A DNA stretch of 64,000 bases, from NCBI GenBank assembly GCA_963764305.1, contig CAVXSD010000009.1, forward strand, positions 186,001 to 250,000, read 5' to 3'. Each line of letters opens with the position of its first letter. Within the stretch, counting starts at the first letter, position 1. Made by a program: the position numbers and the translations under genes. Source of the DNA: Bog-473 sp963764305. Lineage in GTDB: Bacteria; Actinomycetota; Acidimicrobiia; Acidimicrobiales; RAAP-2. The notes under the pieces are model-generated. The model was given only the letters and a program-made list of their open reading frames with translations, made no database searches and was not told the origin of the DNA. Below are positions 1 through 8,482 of this stretch, one piece after another.

Positions 1-129
1 GCTCGAGCTGGAGCGTGCCGAAGTCGGCGACAGAGTTGTCGAAGCAATCGCCGATCGATCCATGGAGCCGAGCAGGCCGGCACCGCGCAGGCGCCTTCGA
101 AGCCACGAGGTGTCGTCGACGGGTCGGTG

Positions 130-380
130 GGCATGGCCTACCTCCTCGCGTGGCCGACGACATCGTTGGCCTTCGGAGCGCCTCTACCACGAGCACTGAG
201 CGCATGGATCGGCGCTCGAACAACCCTCGAGGCGAGGAAGGCGACATGAACAAGGAGATCCGCCGGCGCACCGAGTGGGTGTTCGGTGACGTCCTTCCCC
301 AAAGCGACCGGGCTCGGTGCCGTCGAAGGTCCGCTTGACCTGGTCGGCGCACTGCTCAGCACCGAGGACCGACGAGTGCA
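130..380 (+). pseudogene. IS256-family transposase, C-terminal fragment
   Basis: The translation contains RSNNP followed by NKEIRRRTE. This is the conserved block around the catalytic glutamate of IS256 (Transposase_mut) enzymes; the 33.8-kb copy reads RSNNPQERLNKEIRRRT. Downstream, LVGALLSTED in another frame matches LVGALLAEQTDE of that copy. At least two frame changes are needed to follow the homology, and everything N-terminal is missing or unrecognisable, so this is not a functional gene. Confidence 0.7.
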
Positions 381-389
381 CCGCCCGGC

Positions 390-950
390 GAGCCGTGGAT
401 GCCGGCGATCTGCGCCTGGCGCATCAAGCGTTCAACCGTTTGCGCAGCAGCAACGTCCTGGCCGAGTTTCAGCTCGGCGTGGACCCAGGCGAGCCATACG
501 AGCGTCGGCTCATGGTCCAGATGTCGACGATGGTGTTGCACAGATAGGCGTCGTCGAGGTCCTTGGCCCGCACGGTTCGGCCTGCCACGAGTAGAACCCC
601 GACGTCGACACCCCCATCACCCGACAGCAGGCCGTCACGGGCAGGTCCGTGCAGGTCGGGCGATGAAGGTGTAGATCATTTTGGGCCCGGCAACGTCTCC
701 TTGGCGAAGAACGCCGTCGCCGCCGGAGAATCTCCACCTCCATCTGGGCCGTGCGCAGCTCACGACGCAGACGCACCAACTCGGCCCGCTCGTCGGTGTT
801 GAGGCCCTCTTGCCGGCCACCGTCGATGTCGTCTTGCTTCATCCACCGACGCAGGCACGACGTGGCGATGCCGAGATCGGCGGCCACCTTGGCGACGGGC
901 TGGTCACCGCTCCGGGCCAGCTCGATGGCCCGCTGGCGGATCGCTACATG
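390..950 (-). pseudogene. IS3-family transposase (OrfA/OrfB) remnant
   Basis: Reading leftward from about 950, the minus strand first gives a helix-turn-helix OrfA segment (VAADLGIATSCLRRWMKQ) and its leucine-rich tail (ELVRLRRELRTAQMEVEILRR). Shifted frames then give an OrfB N-terminus (MIYTFIAR, CRVMGVSTSGFY) and the linker motif RVHAELKLG with VERLMRQAQIAGI. The catalytic DDE domain is absent because the fragment stops near 390. Three or more frame changes and the 3' truncation make it a dead remnant. Confidence 0.7.
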
Positions 951-1144
951 AGCGCCGAGTCACTCAAGGCCAAAGGAGGCTCGAGCCCTCGACCCGAGGC
1001 CGGCCATCGACGCCGCCGGCAAGGAGGCCGCCGACGCCAGCCGGACATAGGATCAGCAATCAGAGAACAGGTTGACACGGGAGTCGTTGCAACCTCACGA
1101 CCTCGTACACCACTCGTTGGGACTTAACCGAGCTAGGGCTGACT

Positions 1145-1681
1145 TTGCTCACCCGCCCTTTCGCTGATGGTGGGGGCCTTCCTGGGCCACCTAAGCGGTC
1201 CCAAACGCAATACGTTGACATGGTGTTCTGGGCCTCGGAACTTGGCCCTCTTTGCCGACTCGGTGATACTCCCCAACCGACGGACCCAGCGGATTCCGTT
1301 TGGTTTACGCTCAATCGGGAGCGGAATCCCGGCAACTGGCAGAACCTAGTGGATTCCGGGCGGACGCCGCTCATTCGATTCCGCCGGTCCAACTGGAATC
1401 TCAATGGATGCCTCAACCCTGGACTTCTGCAGGGCATGTCGCTGCCGATAAAGGATCAACCACCGGACCTGATGGCCCTGAGGCGCAAAGCGGAACGATG
1501 GTTGAAGTCTGAGGGTGAGCAGCTCAATCCGTTTGAGCACTGTACGAAATTGACGCAACCCGCACCCAAGAATCTGAATCCGTTTTGGATTTGGGCACGA
1601 CCAGAAGCCCTTCGCTGGGTCGAAGCCGGAGGCGAAGTTTGTTCGTGGAACGCCTGGAAGCGAACTGGATGGCCTACATAG
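1145..1681 (+). CDS. Hypothetical protein, doubtful
   Basis: A 178-residue open frame of moderate GC that is Trp-rich and mixed in charge, with helix-like stretches such as LMALRRKAERWLKSEGEQ and a segment PEALRWVEAGGEV. I recognise no family and see no signal peptide, membrane segment or nucleotide-binding motif. No clear ribosome binding site precedes the start. It lies directly downstream of the IS remnant, so it may be a truncated or passenger gene. The absence of a better frame on either strand is the main support. Confidence 0.3.
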   Translation: MLTRPFADGGGLPGPPKRSQTQYVDMVFWASELGPLCRLGDTPQPTDPADSVWFTLNRERNPGNWQNLVDSGRTPLIRFRRSNWNLNGCLNPGLLQGMSLPIKDQPPDLMALRRKAERWLKSEGEQLNPFEHCTKLTQPAPKNLNPFWIWARPEALRWVEAGGEVCSWNAWKRTGWPT

Positions 1682-1770
1682 CCCGCTGTGTGACGCCTCC
1701 CGCCGAGCGGCGGGCCAAGGACGGCCCCAATGTAGAGCGACTCCAGGTGGTCTCGACCGTGATCCGAGGG

Positions 1771-2625
1771 TCAGGCGGAGCGGTCCGATGGGCGACAGGT
1801 AGACGCGGGCTTGACGTCGGAGAGGAACGCCACGATCTCCTTGGTGAGCCGCCCGGGTTGGAGCCGCAGCTCCAACGGTGAGCGCGCCCGGACGAGCGCC
1901 GCGTTCGGCATGCGCGCCACGAGGCCGACGGCGTCGTCGAAGGGGTGGATGAGATCGTTGCGGTGTGCCAGCACGAGCGTCGGGACTGCGATGGTGCGGC
2001 GCTGCTCCTGGGTGGGGGCCACCGGACCGACCAGCACGCCGTGCAGCACGGCGGACGTCGCGTCCGGGGGCAACGAGAGCGCGTTCAGCACGCTGTTGAG
2101 CGGGCCGAACCTCGTCCGGGGAACACGGCTCACCAGCCCAGAGGTGACGTTGAGCACTCGCCGCCCGTAATGGGCGGCGAGCACCATGGGGACGAAAATC
2201 ATCGCCGCGGCCGGAACGGCCCGCTCCAGCACCGGCATCTCGAGCACCAACGCTTGAACGCGGTCGGGATAGTGGGCTGCCGCGAACAAGCTGACGTTGG
2301 CGCCGAGCGAGATGCCCCCGAGCACGGCCTTCTCCGCTCCGAGGTGGTCGAGCAGGGAAATCACCTGGTCCGCGTAGCTGTCGATGCGATACGTCGATGC
2401 ATGGGTCGGCTTGTCGCTGCGCCCGTGGCCGAGCAGGTCCAGCAGGGCGACCCGGTACCCCTGCTCGGCCAGAGCCTGGGCGATGCCGCGGTTGAGCTCT
2501 GCGTCCAGCAGCAGGCCGTGCAGATAGACGACCAGCGGGGCGGTGGACGAGCCGTAGAGGTCGTAGACGAGCCGGTGCCCGTCGTCGCTAAAGGAGAGGT
2601 CGAACTCGACCGGGATGACCCTCAC
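1771..2625 (-). CDS. Alpha/beta hydrolase
   Basis: An alpha/beta-hydrolase fold enzyme, probably an esterase or C-C hydrolase of unknown substrate. After the first strands comes the oxyanion-hole segment VVYLHGLLLD, then LLDLLGHGRSD, then the nucleophile elbow GGISLGA (catalytic Ser), and an acid candidate in LAHRNDLIHPF. The usual C-terminal catalytic His is not obvious: the expected position reads ARSPLELRLQPGR. A GTG start at 2625 has AGGAGG eight bases upstream; another in-frame GTG at 2634 overlaps that site. The gene stands alone, facing away from the hydrolase fusion at 3159-4487. I am confident of the fold but not of the activity. Confidence 0.8.
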   Translation of the reverse strand: MRVIPVEFDLSFSDDGHRLVYDLYGSSTAPLVVYLHGLLLDAELNRGIAQALAEQGYRVALLDLLGHGRSDKPTHASTYRIDSYADQVISLLDHLGAEKAVLGGISLGANVSLFAAAHYPDRVQALVLEMPVLERAVPAAAMIFVPMVLAAHYGRRVLNVTSGLVSRVPRTRFGPLNSVLNALSLPPDATSAVLHGVLVGPVAPTQEQRRTIAVPTLVLAHRNDLIHPFDDAVGLVARMPNAALVRARSPLELRLQPGRLTKEIVAFLSDVKPASTCRPSDRSA

Positions 2626-2679
2626 CAGTGTCACCTCCTGTTCCCACGTCCCGTTGGTGGACCTCGCTCCGATCCTGGG

Positions 2680-2720
2680 TCGCTTCGTAACTGCACGCTG
2701 TCGCTTCGTAACTGCACGCT
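2680..2720. repeat. Two-copy 21-bp tandem repeat upstream of hydrolase
   Basis: The unit cgcttcgtaactgcacgct occurs at 2681-2699 and again at 2702-2720, a period of 21 bp (two helical turns). It lies 56-95 bp upstream of the hydrolase start at 2625. Spaced direct repeats at that distance would suit a regulator binding site, but this is an inference from position only. Confidence 0.5.
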
Positions 2721-3158
2721 ACAGTCAGCGGCGTTAATCCCAGTACGCTGCGGTTGTGCGTCACCTTCAATAGTAATCGTTCGCAGGCGGAGGTCTGACA
2801 GCAGCTAAGGCCTGACCGCATTCTCGCCTAACCAAGCGAATCAGTTGGGATCATCACGACCCAGTAGACCCTGGTCGTCAGCGAGTCGGAACTCAGATTC
2901 GAGCGCCTGCATAGCGGAGTGCTCAATGCGGTATTGCGAGCGGCTTGACCATCGCAGCGAGCGACCTCTGTTCTCGGGCTCGGTCTTAGAGACAACTCCG
3001 AGTCCAAGTGCCTCCTCCTCAACGGGGACGAGTAGAGCATCCACGGGATCGAGGCGGCGGCCGAGGGCGTCGGGATTGATGAGATGTCCCGCATCGACCG
3101 GCTCGCCCGGCTAAACCGCCTCCGCGCACCGCTTCTCGTTCGCAGACGGAGGGGTCGG
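2721..3158. other. Intergenic stretch, no confident gene
   Basis: A minus-strand frame at 2841-3044 (67 residues, ending EFRLADDQGLLGRDDPN) continues open upstream to a stop near 3112. It reads like the tail of a real protein, but I cannot assign it and it has no convincing start. It may be a gene remnant. I see no RNA gene or terminator here. Confidence 0.4.
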
Positions 3159-4487
3159 TCAGCCAGCGACCGCTGTAGGCACCAGGTGGGAAAGGAACCA
3201 GTCACCCGCCAGGCGGGACACCTCCTCCAAGGCTCCGGGCTCCTCGAAGAGGTGGGTGGCGCCGGGGACCACCGCGAGCTGGCTTTGGCAACGCAGCCGC
3301 TTCTGCGCGCCGCGGTTGAGCTCGAGCACGACCTCGTCGCGGCCACCCACGATGAGCAACGTCGGCGCCCGCACCTGGTCGAGCTTGGGGCCGACAAGAT
3401 CAGGACGTCCACCCCGAGAGACGACCGCGGTGATTGACGAGGTGGGCTCGGCGGCCGCCCATAGGGCCGCGCCGGCCCCGGTGCTGGCACCGAAATATCC
3501 GATCCGTAAACCGGTCGCTTCGGGCTGTGTCTCGAGCCACTGGGTGACCGCCCCGAGCCGGCCGGCCAAGAGCTCCATGTCGAAGACCGCTACCCGGTCG
3601 TGCTCCTCGTCGGACGTGAGGAGATCGAAAAGGAGGGTACCGAGCCCGGCCGAGTTCAAAACTGCTGCGACGAAGCGATTCCTCGGGCTGTGCCGGCTGC
3701 TCCCGCTGCCGTGGGCAAAGACGACCAGTCCAGAGCAGACCTCCGGAATCGTGAGATGGCCAGCGAGGTGGATAGCCCCGATCTGCACTACCACCTCTTC
3801 GTCTCGAACCGGCGGGTCGGCGGCGCTCGCCGTCACGGATGGAGCTGCTGCCCGAGTCGCTGCCCGCTCGAGGAGCTCAACCACATCCTCGTCCGAGGTC
3901 TGCGTGAAGTTCCGGTAGAACTGGCCCACGGCGAAGAACGGCTCGGGAGTCGCCAGGCAGACCACCTCGTCGGCTGCGTCCGCGAGCAAGGCGAGCGAGG
4001 AGCGTGGAGCAACGGGCACCGCCAGGATCACTCGAGACGCGCCATGCGCCCGGGCTACCTGGCAGGCGGCCCGGGCAGTCGATCCCGTGGCGATGCCGTC
4101 ATCGACCACGACGGCAGTCCGGCCGACGAGCGACGTACGCGGACGATCGCCCCGAAATCGCTTGGCGCGCCGCTCGAGCTCGGCTCGTTCCGATCGCTCC
4201 ACCGCGGCCACCTCCTCCTTGACGATCCTGGCCATGACCACCACCTCGTCATTCAGGACCCGCACACCGTCTTCGCCGATCGCGCCCATGCCGAGCTCCG
4301 GCTGATAGGGCACCCCGAGCTTGCGCACGACGATCACGTCGAGTGATGCATCCAGCTCTCGGGCAACCTCGAACGCAACCGGCACGCCGCCCCTCGGCAA
4401 CCCGAGCACCACCACGTCCTGGTCGGCGAGGCGCCGCACCAGCTGCTCGGCCAACTGTCGGCCAGCGTCCATCCTGTCACGGAACAT
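3159..4487 (-). CDS. Phosphoribosyltransferase-dienelactone hydrolase fusion
   Basis: A 442-residue two-domain protein. Residues 1-205 are a type I phosphoribosyltransferase-like domain with the PRPP-binding loop VVVDDGIATGST (about 126-137) and an early LGLPRGGVPVA motif. Residues 225-442 form an alpha/beta hydrolase of dienelactone-hydrolase type: FAHGSGSSRHSPRN, nucleophile elbow GYFGASTGAG (Ser about 335), VGGRDEVV acid and PGATHLFEEPG His. ATG 4487 was chosen because the frame upstream is low-complexity. Such fusions are widespread but their substrate is unknown. The next gene rightward, across 680 bp, is an erythromycin-esterase homologue, a common neighbour or fusion partner of these phosphoribosyltransferases. 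Confidence 0.85.
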   Translation of the reverse strand: MFRDRMDAGRQLAEQLVRRLADQDVVVLGLPRGGVPVAFEVARELDASLDVIVVRKLGVPYQPELGMGAIGEDGVRVLNDEVVVMARIVKEEVAAVERSERAELERRAKRFRGDRPRTSLVGRTAVVVDDGIATGSTARAACQVARAHGASRVILAVPVAPRSSLALLADAADEVVCLATPEPFFAVGQFYRNFTQTSDEDVVELLERAATRAAAPSVTASAADPPVRDEEVVVQIGAIHLAGHLTIPEVCSGLVVFAHGSGSSRHSPRNRFVAAVLNSAGLGTLLFDLLTSDEEHDRVAVFDMELLAGRLGAVTQWLETQPEATGLRIGYFGASTGAGAALWAAAEPTSSITAVVSRGGRPDLVGPKLDQVRAPTLLIVGGRDEVVLELNRGAQKRLRCQSQLAVVPGATHLFEEPGALEEVSRLAGDWFLSHLVPTAVAG

Positions 4488-5169
4488 GACCACCTGCTCA
4501 GTGTCCACCCACGCCGGCCCGGCCGCTAGGGCCGATGGTCCTGCTGGCGGGAAAGGCCGCGCCGAAGGACAGATGCTCACTCGAAGCGAGCGAGATCGTC
4601 GAGCGGCTCGTCTCGCTGCCAGCGGCCGATCGCATCGCTGAGTAGGGCTGCGACCGAGCATCGAAGTGGGTTCGTGGCGCAATTGAGCGCTTCGCCAGCT
4701 TGCGGACCTCGACCGCCGGCGATATGGAGTCTGCTTCAGGGAACTTCGAGCGATCGATCACGGCCGTCACCGGAGGTCAACTACCAAACCGCGCATCGAT
4801 CCGACCTGCTGAGCTGCCTGCGCTCCGGAACTTGCGTACATCCATGGATTGTGACGATCTCGCCGACGGGGTCGCTAGTGATATTGGTCCCGACAGCCTG
4901 CGTCCACCTGGCCCGCTCGAATCCCCGCCCGGCCATTCCACGCACCCAATTTGCCGCGTGGCTCAACGGCAGGCCAATCAACGAGAGGCTGCTCTTCGAC
5001 AGACTGAAGTTCGAGCGTCTCCAGGTCGCTCGGTGCCCACGTAAAGATCATGTCCGTCAATAATTGTGACGCCAGGCAGGGCCGGCGTCGCCAATGCCCG
5101 CCTCGGGACCGAGGGCGATTGTGACCTTCGTCCCTATCTCCACGGCCGGGTGCTGACGAGACTGGTCAC
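4488..5169. other. Intergenic stretch, no confident gene
   Basis: Short frames occur on both strands. A 61-residue minus-strand frame at 4875-5060 begins MTDMIFTWAPSDLETLE, and another frame at 4781-4981 could continue it after a frame change. None has a recognisable domain or a clear ribosome binding site. The stretch may hold the promoters of the flanking, outward-reading genes. Confidence 0.4.
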
Positions 5170-6504
5170 ATGGTTGAAACGTCGGTTTCGGCGACGCTGG
5201 AGGGCCATCTTCACTCGATCACGGGCGCTCAGAATGACTACGACGCGCTCTTCGATCTTGTGGGTGATCGAAGCTTCGTCCTCATCGGCGAAGCCTCTCA
5301 TGGGACTCACGATTTCTACGCGGAGCGGGCCCGTATCACTCGTCATCTCATTGATGAGTGCAGATTCAATGTTGTGGCGGTGGAGGCAGACTGGCCCGAC
5401 GCCTACCGGGTCAACCGCTACGTCATGGGGCTCTCAAATGATGTGGACGCCGATACGGCACTCTCCGACTTCCAGCGCTTCCCGGCGTGGATGTGGCGGA
5501 ACCGCGATGTCCTCGCCTTTGTGGAATGGCTGCGCGCTCGTAACGACGCCCATGTCAATCCGACGCTCAAGGCGCGCTTCTACGGTCTGGACCTCTACAG
5601 CCTCCGAGCTTCCATGGAGGCCGTAGTGCGGTACCTCGACAACGTCGATCCGAACGAGGCCACACGGGCCCGGGCTCGCTACTCATGCTTCGACCATGTC
5701 GGCGGAGAAGGACAAGCTTACGGATATGCCTTGGCCTACTCGGGCGCCATCCCATGCGAGAACGAGGTCATCACGCAGCTGATCGAGCTGCGAAGAAGAG
5801 CGGAGGGATACCTTCGGCGGGACGGCTGGGTGGCCGACGACGAGTTCTTCTTCGCTGAGCAGAATGCAGTTCTGGTGCGCGACGCCGAGGAGTATTACCA
5901 GCAGATGTATCGGGCTGACGTATCCTCGTGGAACCTTCGTGATCGCCATATGGCCGCAACGCTCGATGCGCTCGCTGAGCACCTCACTCACCAACTTGGC
6001 CGTGCGAAGGTGGTGGTGTGGGAGCACAACTCCCACGTGGGCGACGCGCGTGCCACGGAAATGGGTGCTCATGGTGAGCTCAACGTCGGCCAACTGGCCC
6101 GACAACGATACGCTGGCGAGTGCGCTCTCATTGGGTTCAGCACATATGACGGCACCGTGACAGCCTCTACCGATTGGGGCGGTCCATCTGAACGCAAACG
6201 CGTGCGTCCTGCGGTGGTTGACAGCCATGAGTCGTATCTTCATAACGCCAGAGAGGATCGCTTCTGGTTGGACTTGGCCGATGCAGCCGTGCACGACGCG
6301 ATGGTGGTCCTGCGCCTGGAGCGGGCAATCGGGGTCATCTATCGCCCCGAGACCGAACGCAGGAGTCACTACTTTCATGCCCGACTCGGCGAGCAGTTCG
6401 ATGCGGTGATCCATCTCGATCGCACCTCCGCGGTTGAACCCCTTGAACGCACGTCGCTCTGGGACTCGGGGGAGCCTCCGGAGACCTATCCCACGGGTCT
6501 CTGA
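5170..6504 (+). CDS. Erythromycin esterase family protein
   Basis: A 444-residue member of the erythromycin-esterase family (Ere-like, PF05139), which hydrolyses macrolide lactones in characterised members; many environmental homologues have other, unknown substrates. Conserved blocks are visible: LIGEASHGTHDFY near residue 40 (catalytic-site His/Glu region), VAVEADWPD with NRYVMG, WNLRDRHMA, and VVWEHNSHVGDA near 283. The length is normal for the family. The link to the phosphoribosyltransferase-hydrolase fusion upstream suggests a stress or detoxification role rather than dedicated macrolide resistance. Resistance should not be assumed. Confidence 0.88.
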   Translation: MVETSVSATLEGHLHSITGAQNDYDALFDLVGDRSFVLIGEASHGTHDFYAERARITRHLIDECRFNVVAVEADWPDAYRVNRYVMGLSNDVDADTALSDFQRFPAWMWRNRDVLAFVEWLRARNDAHVNPTLKARFYGLDLYSLRASMEAVVRYLDNVDPNEATRARARYSCFDHVGGEGQAYGYALAYSGAIPCENEVITQLIELRRRAEGYLRRDGWVADDEFFFAEQNAVLVRDAEEYYQQMYRADVSSWNLRDRHMAATLDALAEHLTHQLGRAKVVVWEHNSHVGDARATEMGAHGELNVGQLARQRYAGECALIGFSTYDGTVTASTDWGGPSERKRVRPAVVDSHESYLHNAREDRFWLDLADAAVHDAMVVLRLERAIGVIYRPETERRSHYFHARLGEQFDAVIHLDRTSAVEPLERTSLWDSGEPPETYPTGL

Positions 6505-7114
6505 GGCTGGGAGTTTCCCGGGCACAAAAGGAATTTCGCGCGACTCGTTCACGTGGATGCCGGTGCCATCCGTGTTCGGATGACTAGAACAGCGGAAGCG
6601 GCCGAGAGAGATCCTTCATGAGGCGGCAGCACTTTTCGAGACTTCCGATCTGCAGCATTGTGGTGGGCGCGAGCTTCCCGCTGGAGCAGACCGCAGATGC
6701 GCATGGCGCACTGGAGGCCGGGGGCGATTCTTAAGATAGCGTCCTGGAACGTCCGCTGTTGACGTCCCTACGTATCCGAGCACGAATGGCCCCCACCACC
6801 CATTTTGGAGCGGAAGAGCCACATTGGAGCGGAAGACGGGATTCGAACCCGCGACCCTCACCTTGGCGGGTGATGGATTTCGTCCGTTTAGGTCCGGCAG
6901 ATCCTCTGAAGTGCGGGTTCCGTCCACCCAGTTTCCAGCCCGTCCACCTAGTTCGCTCCTGTAGTAGAGCGCTCTACTATCTGCGACTCAAAGCCCTCCG
7001 CTCCGTGGTACCTGGTCCAGTCGGACGCAGGGCCCAGCGACCTTCTCGCACGCCAATGGTCCGTTTCGGACGTCGTTCGCTGAGACCAGCCGCGCTGTAC
7101 CTCAGGCCGTTGGC
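6505..7114. other. Intergenic region containing tRNA-Gly 3' fragment
   Basis: No convincing protein gene. The region holds a 43-bp exact copy of the 3' half of tRNA-Gly (6825-6867), preceded at 6806-6817 by a shorter 12-bp echo, tggagcggaaga. The rest (6868-7114) shows no recognisable feature. Confidence 0.6.
6825..6867 (-). repeat. Partial tRNA-Gly (3' half), putative attachment site
   Basis: Forty-three bases are identical to the 3' portion of the complete tRNA-Gly(GCC) gene at 43702-43776: the CCA end, acceptor 3' strand, T arm, variable loop and 3' anticodon arm. Identity stops in the anticodon loop, at ttggc. Orientation is the same as the full gene, so the copies are direct repeats, and this copy lies on the 3' side of the intact tRNA. 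That is the arrangement left by integrases that recombine in tRNA 3' ends. It cannot fold as a tRNA because the 5' half is missing. Confidence 0.8.
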
Positions 7115-8356
7115 CTATGACGAAGTGGGTGACGACGTTCCCTTGATATCCGTTCCGCAGACAGGCTGAGAGGATGAGGGCACGAATCCGCTCTTTTCCG
7201 CCCGAAGCACCCATACGCACTGTTCTGCTGGATCGTGGCCGAAGTTGTTGGTGTAGTCAATGGGTTTGGGCAGCAACCCGTTGGCTGTGTAGTTTTTGAT
7301 ACTGCGCAGGTCCTTGATCACGGCCGCTCTCGTCGGGTTGGCTCCCGCCATCTGCAATCCCTTGATCATCAGGTCGGCACCCGCCCAGGACTCGTACTGG
7401 AACAGGGTTGGGAACTGCGTTTTTGAAAAGTGCTGGTACTTCTGGAGAGCGGCCGCCATCTGCTCCGTCCCCGCGTTGGGGATGGAGAATGGCCGGTAGA
7501 TTGACAAGAACTCGTCGCCTTGCAAGTAGCTCCACGAAGGCGAGTTGACGACGTCCGGCGCATAACCCGTGGCGAAGACGGCTGACTTCAGCTTCACACC
7601 CGCCTGTACGAGAGCTGTTGCCAGGGCAAAGTCAGAAGCATCGATCATCGTGGGGAACAGAGCGTTGACATGATGCTGCTTGGCGACGAGAGCGGTGCTG
7701 GTGAAGTCCTGTCCGCCGAACGGCACCGAGGTGTCGAGAACGCCCAACTTGCCGCCTTCGTGTTCGAACGACTTGACCTCCTGGCCTGCCTCTCGCGACG
7801 AACTCGGGGAGATGCTGTAGCCGTAGGAGCCGAGCACCGTACCGCCAAATTGCCTGAGAATCTTCCCCTCGAGAGTATTGACGGGATAGGAGGGATTCAC
7901 GCTGCCGAGATCCGACGAGAACATGTTGGTGTAGGGCTGCTGACCCCACTCGGGTCCGTCCGTGTACGACCCGGTCACGGGCACACCCTGTTGCTGCGGG
8001 TACTTGGCGGCGAGGAAGAACAGCGGGCTGGCCGACACGATGCCGAACGCCCCCTTCGACAACGCACCCTGGACGCCTGTCACGATCTCCGATGGGCTCG
8101 TCTGGTCGTCGATCACCATAGGCACGAGCTTGTGCCCGTTCACGCCTCCCTCCGCATTCTGAAGCGCGATACGCGCCAAGAAGCCGGCGGGATCAGAAGC
8201 CGTCTCCGGGGCACTGGGGCCGGTGAGTGACGTCACGAGCGCCAGCGTGATCGGCGCCGGGGACGCAGATGCTGGCGGCGCACTCGGACTCAGCGCTCCG
8301 ACGACGGGCCCCAGGACGGCCACCACAAGCATCGAATTTCGGATTCGCCGTTGCAT
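7115..8356 (-). CDS. ABC transporter substrate-binding protein (Peripla_BP_6)
   Basis: A secreted binding protein of the branched-chain amino acid (LivK-like) type. ATG 8356, preceded by a G-rich ribosome binding site, gives a signal peptide (MQRRIRNSMLVVAVLGPVVG, then ASASPA). After cleavage follow ITLALVTSLTGP, GFLARIALQNAEGGVNGHKL and VIDDQTSP, the standard opening of the family. No permease or ATPase gene of the Liv type is adjacent, so it may serve a transporter encoded elsewhere. The 16-bp motif shared with three other promoters lies about 45 bp upstream of the start. The ligand is unknown. Confidence 0.85.
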   Translation of the reverse strand: MQRRIRNSMLVVAVLGPVVGALSPSAPPASASPAPITLALVTSLTGPSAPETASDPAGFLARIALQNAEGGVNGHKLVPMVIDDQTSPSEIVTGVQGALSKGAFGIVSASPLFFLAAKYPQQQGVPVTGSYTDGPEWGQQPYTNMFSSDLGSVNPSYPVNTLEGKILRQFGGTVLGSYGYSISPSSSREAGQEVKSFEHEGGKLGVLDTSVPFGGQDFTSTALVAKQHHVNALFPTMIDASDFALATALVQAGVKLKSAVFATGYAPDVVNSPSWSYLQGDEFLSIYRPFSIPNAGTEQMAAALQKYQHFSKTQFPTLFQYESWAGADLMIKGLQMAGANPTRAAVIKDLRSIKNYTANGLLPKPIDYTNNFGHDPAEQCVWVLRAEKSGFVPSSSQPVCGTDIKGTSSPTSS

Positions 8357-8399
8357 CTTCCAACCCCCCGGTGTCGAAGGAACACCTTCGACGAGTGCG

Positions 8400-8415
8400 A
8401 CCTGATATTTGTTCC
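8400..8415 (-). promoter_or_regulatory. Shared motif GGAACAAATATCAGGT
   Basis: On the coding strand of the binding-protein gene, 44 bp before its start, the sequence is GGAACAAATATCAGGT. Near-identical 16-mers precede three other transcription units (9298, 16645, 20426), always in the same orientation relative to the gene. See the finding for the alignment. Confidence 0.6.
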
Positions 8416-8482
8416 GCAGCAGCCTAGGAGCGCCTCTCCGTAGCGTCAACAGCGCCCTGGCTCGTCAAGAGACGATCCGCCA

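Larger units (their letters stand above)
1..1134. mobile_element. Nested, decayed IS256 and IS3 remnants
   Basis: This is a composite scrap. The plus strand at about 130-380 matches, codon for codon in places, the C-terminal part of the IS256-type transposase found at 33767-34944. The segment 945-1134 matches the non-coding tail and terminal inverted repeat of that same element, ending in ctcgtacaccact and gggactt. Between them (about 390-944) lies a minus-strand IS3-type fragment. The likely history is an IS256 copy that received an IS3 insertion close to its transposase stop codon and then decayed. The left end may continue outside the window. Confidence 0.75.

Noticed and set aside
2680..2720. 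CRISPR-like repeat
   Set aside because: Only two units with a two-base gap and no spacers; a simple tandem duplication.
1945..2808. 287-residue plus-strand frame opposite the alpha/beta hydrolase
   Set aside because: It mirrors the hydrolase on the opposite strand and shows no family motifs.
5170..6504. Calling the Ere-like gene a macrolide resistance gene
   Set aside because: Family membership is clear, but most environmental members are untested, and nothing in the sequence proves macrolide hydrolysis.
6825..6900. A second functional tRNA-Gly
   Set aside because: Only the 3' 43 bases match; the D arm and the 5' acceptor strand are absent.
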